From an uncultured Prevotella sp. (GTDB lineage Bacteria; Bacteroidota; Bacteroidia; Bacteroidales; Bacteroidaceae): 5,230 nt of DNA. The DNA lies in NCBI GenBank assembly GCA_947303825.1, contig CAMYZK010000203.1, forward strand, positions 1-5,230. The letters run 5' to 3'. The position numbers and the translations under genes are program-made. The notes under the pieces were generated by a model. That model did no database searches. It saw nothing but the letters and a program-made list of their open reading frames with translations, and was not told where the DNA came from. Shown piece by piece: positions 1 to 5,230 of this stretch. Positions within the stretch are counted from its first letter, which is position 1. The number at the start of each line of letters is the position of its first letter.

Positions 1-220
1 ACGTGTCAACCTTAGATGCAAAAAAAATCATTGTTATTCAAGTTTCTGAAGTTCTTTCTTCGCTGTGCTACGAAAGCGTCTCCAATCGTTGCCGACCACT
101 TTCTACCACAGGTTCTTGCGTCCCGTTGGTAGCAAGCGGCAGAGCCGAGCGCTCAGATTATGGCTGCGGAATAGAATCTGTGTAATAAGAATTAATCCCA
201 ATTATCTCTTCTATTATATC
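1..220. other. Intergenic region without a supported gene; possible dispersed repeat or non-coding element
   Basis: This is the stretch downstream of the alpha-galactosidase gene. I find no ORF here with a good start and a recognisable product. The plus strand is open from a GTG at 3 to 185, and in a second frame from 50 to 226. The minus strand is open from 152 to 15 with no ATG. Bases 60-150 look more GC-rich and less AT-biased than the flanking 1-50 and 165-220. There is a small GAGCGCTC palindrome at 147-154, and a 5-bp stem is possible between 115-119 and 132-136. No strong terminator hairpin with a T-run follows the alpha-galactosidase stop codon. The minus-strand reading (GRKWSATIGDAFVAQ) feels familiar from small spurious Prevotella ORFs, but that is unverified memory. 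Confidence 0.4.
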
Positions 221-2407
221 TTATTCTGACAGCTCGAACACGCGGCTGGCATAGTCTTCCCACAACGGGACCTCTATTCCCACATCCATCAGGAAGCGTC
301 CGGTAAAGGCCTTGCCGTTGAGCCTGCACGGCTTCTCCCCCACCCTGACATTCTTTTCTGTCAGGGTATAGGTCTTGTCGGGGTTAAGGCCCGCCAGCCT
401 AAGTCTTGGCAGAGGCTGGTCGTAGAAGTTCTCTATCTTATAGACGAAGAGCACTCCCTTCGCCCTTGTCTCTGGGCTGACATACAGGAGCGAGGCCACA
501 CCCTTGCGCTCGTATGGGCTGATAAGGCGATAGAGGTCGCCCGTCTGTACTACGTCCCTCATCTTCTTATAGTCGGCAAAGCACGTAGTACACTGCTGCC
601 TCTCCTCCGGTGTCATGTCCTTTGGCTGCAGCTCAATGCCCAGTCGTCCGCTCATCGCCACATCACACCTGAACTTCACAGGGATAGTGCGCTTTCCCGT
701 GTTCCAGTACGGACAGTGGTTGATGTGCTGTGCCATGGCATTGGCCGGGAAGAAGAGCGAGGTGCCATACTGCATGTATACGCGTTGCAGCGCATCGGTA
801 TTGTCCGACACCCAGAACTCGTCGAAATAGGGCAGCAAGCCATAGTTGGCCCTTCCGCCGCCGCTGGCACAGTCCTGAATCACCAGGTCGGGATATTTCT
901 CCCTCACCCTCTTGAGCGTCTTTATCAGTCCCAGGTGGTAGTCCACGTAGATGTTGCTCTGCTTGGCCTTAGGCAGATAGAGCGAGCCATAGTTCTGTAT
1001 GCTGGCATTGGCATCCCATTTGATATAGGCTATCTCGGGATATTGGGTCATGAGATTGTCAACAACGCCGAAGACAAAGTCCTGCACCTTCGGGTTGGTC
1101 ATGTCGAGCACTACCTGCGTGCCTCCTCTTCCCAGTTTCATCTCCCTTCCCTTTGTCTGCAGCACCCAGTCTGGATGCTGTTCATAGAGTTCGCTGGTGG
1201 TGTTGCTCATCTCTGGCTCTATCCAGATGCCAAACTTCAGCTTGCGCTGCGTGGCGGCGTCGGTCAGTGCCTTTATGCCGTTGGGCAGCTTGTTCTTGTC
1301 CACCACCCAGTCGCCCAGCGACGAGTTGTCTACCTTGCGTGGGTATTTGTCGCCAAACCATCCGTCGTCCATCACGAAGAGCTCGCCGCCGAAGGCAGCA
1401 ATGTCGTCCATCATCTTTATTATCTTCTCCTCGGTGATGTCGAGATAGATGCCTTCCCACGAGTTGAGCAGTATGTCGCCGGTCTTCATGCCCCGGTGCA
1501 GCATTCCCTCGGTGCGTGCCCATCGGTGGAAGATACGGCTCACGCCACCCATGCCCTCATTGCTGTAGGCCAAGGCTAGGTGGGGTGTCTGGAATGTCTC
1601 TTTCGGTTCGAGGATATACTCGCTTGCCGTCGGGTCAATACCGGCATAGATATGATGCTCCTTTTTCGATATGGTGTTCATGCGCAGCTCGAAGTTACCG
1701 CTCCAGCATAGTGCCAGTCCTATGGTGCGTCCTGTCAGCTCCTGCGGTTTACCGTCTAGCGAGAACATTATCTCCGGTGCGTCAAGATGGCTGTTGCGTG
1801 CTCCGTCGCTGTTGCGTATCACCTTCATGCCCTGCTTCAGCGGCTCCATGGTGGGTTCTGCCTCTGCCGCCCAGTTGCCATGCAGGTGTGTCACCCACAC
1901 GTCGCCCTGCCGCAGCGTGAGCTGTCCGCTGTCAAATCGTTTCAGCGTGATGGCTTTCTTCTCCTGATGGGCTATCTCTGTCCATGTCTCAATGACATCC
2001 ACGTTTTTGTATGCCTTATAGAACACCTTTACGGTGACGGGCATCAGCTTGTCTTGCATGGTGAAGACGTGGAGGGTGGCCCTCCCTTCGTCCTTCACGT
2101 CGTAGGCCGTCACCTTTAGTTCCAAGTTCTGGTCGCCGTCGGCATGCTGCACCTGCAATGCAGGCACGTGGACGGCATCTACCGTTCCGAATGCCGGCAG
2201 CGCATGGAAGTTCATGTCGCAGCCGGCATCCCTGAGCTGCTGCAGCGTTGCGCTGTTGTCACCATAGTACGACTGCTTGAGGTCGCCGCCCTCGGTGGCG
2301 GTAAGCAGCAGCTGCGTGTTAGGGGTCTTAACGACGACCTCGCCTTGCCAGGCGAAGAGTGCAGCGGAGCAAAGTGTCAACGCTGCGCCAAGAAGGGTAC
2401 GTTTCAT
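221..2407 (-). CDS. Secreted GH36 alpha-galactosidase
   Basis: A complete 728-residue protein that should hydrolyse terminal alpha-1,6-galactose from melibiose, raffinose-type sugars or galactomannan side chains. Residues 1-19 form a signal peptide: KR, then a hydrophobic run ending ALFA before WQ. This implies periplasmic or surface location. No proper lipobox is present. The layout fits GH36: an N-terminal beta-sandwich to about 310, a TIM barrel to about 640, then a C-terminal beta domain. Visible motifs are DDGWFG (347-352), WIEPEM (395-400), LGRGG (425-429), YIKWDAN (461-467) with likely nucleophile D465, CASGGGR (513-519), and SDNTDALQR (534-542) with likely acid/base D535. The 70-residue spacing of the two aspartates matches, from memory, D478/D548 of Geobacillus AgaA. 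The ATG lies 24 bases after the proC stop, behind an A-rich leader with no Shine-Dalgarno. It is probably co-transcribed with argD-proC. No SusC/SusD partner is visible. Exact substrate is unknown; family assignment is firm. Confidence 0.95.
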   Translation of the reverse strand: MKRTLLGAALTLCSAALFAWQGEVVVKTPNTQLLLTATEGGDLKQSYYGDNSATLQQLRDAGCDMNFHALPAFGTVDAVHVPALQVQHADGDQNLELKVTAYDVKDEGRATLHVFTMQDKLMPVTVKVFYKAYKNVDVIETWTEIAHQEKKAITLKRFDSGQLTLRQGDVWVTHLHGNWAAEAEPTMEPLKQGMKVIRNSDGARNSHLDAPEIMFSLDGKPQELTGRTIGLALCWSGNFELRMNTISKKEHHIYAGIDPTASEYILEPKETFQTPHLALAYSNEGMGGVSRIFHRWARTEGMLHRGMKTGDILLNSWEGIYLDITEEKIIKMMDDIAAFGGELFVMDDGWFGDKYPRKVDNSSLGDWVVDKNKLPNGIKALTDAATQRKLKFGIWIEPEMSNTTSELYEQHPDWVLQTKGREMKLGRGGTQVVLDMTNPKVQDFVFGVVDNLMTQYPEIAYIKWDANASIQNYGSLYLPKAKQSNIYVDYHLGLIKTLKRVREKYPDLVIQDCASGGGRANYGLLPYFDEFWVSDNTDALQRVYMQYGTSLFFPANAMAQHINHCPYWNTGKRTIPVKFRCDVAMSGRLGIELQPKDMTPEERQQCTTCFADYKKMRDVVQTGDLYRLISPYERKGVASLLYVSPETRAKGVLFVYKIENFYDQPLPRLRLAGLNPDKTYTLTEKNVRVGEKPCRLNGKAFTGRFLMDVGIEVPLWEDYASRVFELSE

Positions 2408-2431
2408 AGTCTTTAGGTATGTTTGTTGTAA

Positions 2432-3217
2432 TTAGTTCTTTGCTGCTCCGGCCTTCAAACCGTTTATCACAGCCGAGGTAAACCCTGAGTGCTCCATGGC
2501 GTTGAGTCCGCGAATGGTTACTCCGCCAGGCGTTGTCACCAGGTCGATGGCTGCCTCGGGATGCAGCCCGCTGGCCTGCAGCAGCTCCACGGCACCGCGT
2601 ACCGTCTGCATCACTATCTTCTTCGCTTCGTCGGCCCGGAATCCCAGCTCCACGCCGCCTTCGCTGGCCGCCCGGATGTAACGCATGGCGTAGGCTATGC
2701 CACACGATGCCAGCGTGGTGCCAGCAGCGAGGTGCTGCTCGTCGGTGATGACCACCTGCCCCATCTGTTCGAAGAGGCTTTTCACCTGTTCTGTCTGTGG
2801 CGACGATGTCTCCACGCATGGCACCAGGAATGTCATGGACTGCAGCTGCGCGATGGCGATGTTCGGTATGCAGAGGAACAGTGGAGGGCACTGTTCGCCC
2901 AGCCACTCCTTTATGCTCTGCGACTTCACGCCGGCAGCTATCACCACCAGTGTCTGCTTGGTGGGTTGCAGCGTGTCCTTGATGCCCGTCAGCACCGGCT
3001 CTAAAAGCCACGGTTTTACACAAACCATCACCACGTCAGCATCGGCAACGGCCTGACCATTGTCGGTGGTGGTTGTCACGCCCAAGGCCTCAAACTTACC
3101 GAGTACGGCAGCCGATGGGTCGCTAACACATATATTCTTTCCTTCATATCCAGCCTTCAGCAGGCCTTCTACGGTGGCGCCTCCCATGGCACCAGCCCCT
3201 ATCATTGTTATCTTCAT
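2432..3217 (-). CDS. proC: Pyrroline-5-carboxylate reductase
   Basis: A 261-residue cytoplasmic enzyme that reduces 1-pyrroline-5-carboxylate to L-proline with NAD(P)H, the last step of proline synthesis. Length is normal for ProC. The N-terminus MKITMIGAGAMGG carries the Rossmann nucleotide-binding glycine motif (residues 7-13). The C-terminal family signature is clear: PEAAIDLVTTPGGVTIRGL at 220-238, then NAME and SGF (243-246). The usual SGSGPAY motif reads ASCGIAY (170-176), and the usual MPN segment reads IPNIAI (118-123). Both are discussed as findings. The start at 3217 is chosen because AGGAGG at 3225-3230 sits 7 bases upstream. An in-frame ATG at 3223 would overlap the argD stop as ATGA but has only 1 base of spacing. 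The longer open frame to 3328 is just read-through inside argD. It lies between argD and the alpha-galactosidase in one apparent operon. Confidence 0.95.
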   Translation of the reverse strand: MKITMIGAGAMGGATVEGLLKAGYEGKNICVSDPSAAVLGKFEALGVTTTTDNGQAVADADVVMVCVKPWLLEPVLTGIKDTLQPTKQTLVVIAAGVKSQSIKEWLGEQCPPLFLCIPNIAIAQLQSMTFLVPCVETSSPQTEQVKSLFEQMGQVVITDEQHLAAGTTLASCGIAYAMRYIRAASEGGVELGFRADEAKKIVMQTVRGAVELLQASGLHPEAAIDLVTTPGGVTIRGLNAMEHSGFTSAVINGLKAGAAKN

Positions 3218-3219
3218 TT

Positions 3220-4359
3220 TCATTCCTCCTCCGGTTGTACTCTGATAAGTCGTTCTATGAAGTCGTCGGCCTCGGCCTTTGTGAGGCAGAGTGGCGGCAG
3301 CAGTCGCAGGATGTCCTGTCCGGCGCATCCGGTGAAGCAGTGCTCATGCCTGATGAGCGGCTTGCGCACCATCTTGTGCGGCATGTCTAGCTCAATGCCA
3401 ATCATCAGTCCGCGTCCGCGCACCTCTCTGATGTGCGAGCTGCCAATGTTACGTATGCCCTCCATCAGGTAGTCGCCCACCACGCGTGCATTCTCTATGA
3501 GTCCCTCCTGCTCCACCACGTCGAGCGTGGCCAGGGCAGCGGCACATGCCAGATGGTTGCCTCCGAAGGTGGTGCCCAGCTGTCCGTATTCGGGCACGAA
3601 GTCGGGGCTTATCATCACGGCTCCCATGGGGAATCCGTTGGCAATGCCCTTCGCCAGGGTGATGATATCGGGCTTGATGCCTAGCCACTGGTGTGCGAAG
3701 AACTTGCCCGAGCGTCCATATCCACACTGTATCTCATCGCAGATAAGGGGCACATGGTATCTCTGGCAGGCGTAAGCCAGCTTCTGTGCAAACTCTGGCG
3801 TTGCCATCTTTATGCCTCCCACGCCCTGTATGCACTCCAGTATGACGGCGGCGATGCCCCCACGCGACAGCTCGCGAATCCACGGCTCCAGGTCGTTGAG
3901 CGGCAGGAAGCGCACGTGGTGGTTATCGTTGATGGGTGCCACTATCTTACGGTTGTGTGTCACCTCTACTGCCAGGCTGGTACGCCCGTGGAAGGCGCCC
4001 TCGCTGGAGAGCACGCGCACGTTGCCCGTCTTAAACGATGCCAGCTTCAGGGCGTTCTCATTGGCCTCGGCACCGCTGTTGATGAGGAACAGCTGATAGT
4101 CGTCATAGCCGCTGGCCTTTCCCAGACGCTCTGCCAGCTCCACCTGCAACTTGTTGACTACTGAGTTCGAATAGAAGGCAATCTTGCCTAGCTGCTCCGT
4201 CACCTTCTCTATATAGTGCGGATGCGAGTGTCCGATGCTGATTACGGCATGGCCGCCATAGAGGTCGAGATACTCCTGTCCCTTGTCGTCCCACACCTTG
4301 CAGCCTTTTCCCTTTACAATGTTTACGTCGAAAAGGGGATAAACGTTGAATAGTTTCAT
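3220..4359 (-). CDS. argD: Acetylornithine (or succinylornithine) aminotransferase
   Basis: A complete 379-residue class-III PLP aminotransferase. In arginine synthesis it moves an amino group from glutamate to N-acyl-glutamate semialdehyde, giving N-acyl-ornithine, in the cytoplasm. Landmarks in order: DLYGGHAVISIGHSHPHYI (32-50), SGAEANENALK (95-105), the PLP-stacking GAFHGRT (121-127), LICDEIQCGYGRSG (205-218) with D208 facing the pyridine nitrogen, TLAKG (234-238) with Schiff-base lysine K237, and GTTFGGNHLACAAAL (262-276). Length is slightly short for ArgD, as I recall for Bacteroidales versions. In Bacteroides this family is thought to act on N-succinyl rather than N-acetyl intermediates; the sequence alone does not decide this. 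It is the first gene of the argD-proC-alpha-galactosidase unit, about 37 bases from a good -7 box. Its leader is A-rich, without Shine-Dalgarno. Its stop lies 2 bases from the proC start. Ornithine aminotransferase is a less likely alternative. Confidence 0.93.
   Translation of the reverse strand: MKLFNVYPLFDVNIVKGKGCKVWDDKGQEYLDLYGGHAVISIGHSHPHYIEKVTEQLGKIAFYSNSVVNKLQVELAERLGKASGYDDYQLFLINSGAEANENALKLASFKTGNVRVLSSEGAFHGRTSLAVEVTHNRKIVAPINDNHHVRFLPLNDLEPWIRELSRGGIAAVILECIQGVGGIKMATPEFAQKLAYACQRYHVPLICDEIQCGYGRSGKFFAHQWLGIKPDIITLAKGIANGFPMGAVMISPDFVPEYGQLGTTFGGNHLACAAALATLDVVEQEGLIENARVVGDYLMEGIRNIGSSHIREVRGRGLMIGIELDMPHKMVRKPLIRHEHCFTGCAGQDILRLLPPLCLTKAEADDFIERLIRVQPEEE
3225..3230 (-). promoter_or_regulatory. 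Shine-Dalgarno of proC, inside the 3' end of argD
   Basis: The minus strand reads GGAGGAGGAATGAAAATG. The perfect AGGAGG is formed by the last sense codons of argD (PEEE) and lies 7 bases before the proC ATG at 3217. It supports translational coupling of proC to argD, and it decides between the two ATGs six bases apart. The other genes whose starts lie in this window have no comparable site. Confidence 0.75.
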
Positions 4360-4395
4360 CTTAGTCTGTTGTTATGTTATTCTGTCATCAGCGGG

Positions 4396-4403
4396 CAAAG
4401 ATA
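4396..4403 (-). promoter_or_regulatory. Bacteroidetes-type -7 promoter element for argD
   Basis: The minus strand reads TATCTTTG, an exact match to the TAnnTTTG -7 consensus used by the primary sigma factor of Bacteroidetes. It should place the transcription start near 4388-4392, giving a leader of about 30 bases to the argD ATG at 4359. A TTTG -33 box is not evident at the usual spacing, because that region is taken up by the terminator hairpin of the upstream gene. Confidence rests on the exact -7 match and its position. Confidence 0.65.
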
Positions 4404-4405
4404 CG

Positions 4406-4445
4406 AAAAAAATCCCGAACAGCGTGCATGTTGTTCAGGATTTTT
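4406..4445 (-). terminator. Rho-independent terminator of the surface-protein gene
   Basis: On the minus strand ATCCTGAACA (4441-4432) pairs with TGTTCGGGAT (4421-4412): ten base pairs with one G-T wobble and a ten-base loop. Seven T residues (4412-4406) follow. The hairpin starts about 20 bases after the stop codon at 4466. Because an A-run also precedes it, the plus-strand transcript would form a similar hairpin followed by five T residues, so it could act weakly in both directions. No plus-strand gene needs it here. Confidence 0.8.
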
Positions 4446-4465
4446 GACCAAAAGCAGCAAAAAGA

Positions 4466-5230
4466 TTACCTAATCACGATCTTTTTACCCCTTTGGATAT
4501 ATACTCCCTTGGGCATTTGACCATTAAACCATTTGACCATTTGACCATTTGACCATTTGACCATTTTACTATTTGACAATTTGCGGCCCTGCAGGTCGTA
4601 GAGGGGAGCATTCTCATCCACCACGACAACATTGCTTATGCCCTGAGGGTCGCGGAACACCTTATAGGTAAACGTAGCCACTTCGCTCTCTGCATATCCC
4701 GGAGCAATGGCAATAGCCTTCAGGGTGATGTCCTTGAAAATGCTTATCTGACTGGTGTACAGCTTGCGGTCAGGGTTGTCGCAGGGGCATGAGCCGTCGG
4801 TGGTATAGTAGATGACGGCTCCCGGCGTTTCACATCTCAGCCTCACCACTTCTCCGTAAGGCACTTCCGTGCCGCTGATGCGCGATGCTGTGGGACGGCG
4901 CGTCAACAGGTCTTCGCTATCTCTAACCCCCGTCACCACCATCGTCTGCACCTCCTCATCGTCGGCAAGGGTGAGCTGTATGGCAGTAGTGCCATAGCCC
5001 ACACCCTTGAGCGAGAGCTCGGCCTGGCCTTGAGAGTTAAGAGTGAAGAGTGAAGAGTTGAGAGTTGAGATTATGGAGGCAATGTCGGGATTGAGCGACA
5101 CCACCTTCACCTTCTTGCCCTTGGCAGCATCGGCAGGCAGTGCACTGACTGTAAGTGTGTATTCCTCTCCGTGTACGATGCCCACCACCGAGTCGGTCAC
5201 CAGCTCTGCCACGCGCTGCTCCACCTCGAA
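4466..5230 (-). CDS. Surface or secreted protein with Ig-like and chitobiase C-terminal-like domains (5' part outside the window)
   Basis: The frame is open to the right edge (254 codons visible), so the true start and any signal peptide are missing. The GTG at 5224 is not a credible start. Residues here are counted from that codon. Residues 18-100 look like a bacterial Ig-like fold (VSLNPDIAS, GVGYGTTAIQLTLAD). Residues 111-188 resemble the chitobiase/hexosaminidase C-terminal-type domain: PTASRISGTEVPYG, TPGAVIYYTTDGSCP, then TLKAIAIAPGY and SEVATFTY. A tail follows with LYDLQGRK (208-215) and KGVYIQRGKKIVIR (239-252), like short C-terminal tails on exported Bacteroidales proteins, possibly a type IX secretion signal. 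Two short tandem repeats are embedded in it, coding for 51-65 and 214-237. The catalytic or binding role must lie upstream; none is visible. A terminator follows the stop. Confidence 0.8.
   Translation of the reverse strand, partial: FEVEQRVAELVTDSVVGIVHGEEYTLTVSALPADAAKGKKVKVVSLNPDIASIISTLNSSLFTLNSQGQAELSLKGVGYGTTAIQLTLADDEEVQTMVVTGVRDSEDLLTRRPTASRISGTEVPYGEVVRLRCETPGAVIYYTTDGSCPCDNPDRKLYTSQISIFKDITLKAIAIAPGYAESEVATFTYKVFRDPQGISNVVVVDENAPLYDLQGRKLSNSKMVKWSNGQMVKWFNGQMPKGVYIQRGKKIVIR
4514..4585 (-). repeat. Octanucleotide tandem repeat (CATTTGAC on plus strand) inside a CDS
   Basis: Nine consecutive 8-base units cover 72 bases. Units at 4514, 4530, 4538, 4546 and 4554 are exactly CATTTGAC; the four from 4530 to 4561 are contiguous. 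Those at 4522 (CATTAAAC), 4562 (CATTTTAC), 4570 (TATTTGAC) and 4578 (AATTTGCG) are degenerate. On the coding strand the unit is GTCAAATG. Three units make 24 bases, so the protein shows an 8-residue period (MVKWSNGQ, then MVKWFNGQ). It lies between YDLQGRK and the final KGVYI tail. Confidence 0.92.
5029..5070 (-). repeat. Heptanucleotide tandem repeat (GTTGAGA/GTGAAGA on plus strand) inside a CDS
   Basis: Six consecutive 7-base units cover 42 bases: CTTGAGA, GTTAAGA, GTGAAGA, GTGAAGA, GTTGAGA, GTTGAGA. On the coding strand the unit is TCTCAAC or TCTTCAC. Three units make 21 bases, so the protein shows a 7-residue near-repeat (STLNSSL, then FTLNSQ). It is strictly purine on the plus strand except for the T residues and the first C. 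It interrupts the Ig-like region between DIASI and GQAELSLKGVGYG. Confidence 0.88.

Noticed and set aside
3..185. 60-codon plus-strand ORF starting with GTG
   Set aside because: It has a weak start at the window edge, no ribosome binding site in view, no recognisable domain, and competing open frames on both strands.
165..223. Possible terminator after the alpha-galactosidase
   Set aside because: Only a 4-bp AATT/AATT pairing around GGGATT is visible, with no GC-rich stem and no clean T-run.
716..1579. 287-codon plus-strand ORF
   Set aside because: It is antisense to the barrel domain of the alpha-galactosidase, whose conserved motifs fill this region. Its composition is typical of a shadow frame.
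2360..2407. Possible lipoprotein signal at Cys13 of the alpha-galactosidase
   Set aside because: The residues before it are L-T-L, so the -1 position is Leu rather than Gly or Ala, and the Cys sits in the middle of the hydrophobic core. An ordinary signal peptide fits better.
2328..3023. 231-codon minus-strand ORF spanning the proC end and alpha-galactosidase start
   Set aside because: It is out of frame with two well-supported genes, and its Arg/His/Gly-rich low-complexity protein matches no family.
3218..3328. Longer proC start giving a 37-residue N-terminal extension
   Set aside because: The extension lies entirely inside argD. It reads as basic, unstructured sequence, and the Rossmann motif of ProC normally begins within the first ten residues.
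4514..4585. CRISPR array or operator array
   Set aside because: The units are contiguous 8-mers with no spacers, and they lie inside an open coding frame rather than in a promoter.

Overview
The window looks like chromosomal DNA from a Bacteroidales bacterium, most likely Prevotella or a close relative. The clues are the ArgD and ProC sequence types, a TAnnTTTG-type -7 promoter box, A-rich leaders mostly lacking Shine-Dalgarno sites, and a cell-surface protein with a chitobiase-type C-terminal module and a YDLQGRK...KGVYI...GKK tail. Genus is inferred from family resemblance, not from a marker gene.

All four genes read on the minus strand, so transcription runs from right to left. At the right edge (4466-5230) is the 3' part of a surface or secreted protein whose start lies outside the window. 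It has an Ig-like region, a chitobiase/hexosaminidase C-terminal-like domain and a short sorting-type tail, and it carries two different short tandem repeats (period 7 and period 8). A hairpin plus T-run (4406-4445) ends this gene. A promoter for the next unit directly abuts it (-7 box at 4396-4403).

That unit is argD (3220-4359), proC (2432-3217) and a secreted GH36 alpha-galactosidase (221-2407), separated by 2 and 24 bases. ArgD is the PLP aminotransferase of ornithine/arginine synthesis. ProC reduces pyrroline-5-carboxylate to proline. Together they handle the glutamate-derived five-carbon amino acids. The alpha-galactosidase is metabolically unrelated and appears to be attached to the 3' end of the unit. 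The other arg genes (argG, argC, argR) are not next to argD here.

The first 220 bases hold no convincing gene. The segment is unusual in staying open in several frames on both strands, and it may be a dispersed repeat or structured non-coding element.

I see no new enzyme system. The most interesting signal is the pair of unrelated short tandem repeats in the surface-protein gene. Both have periods not divisible by three, yet both have total lengths divisible by three, and both fall where the protein should have a loop. The octamer tract lies just before the C-terminal tail, so a change of one unit would replace that tail.
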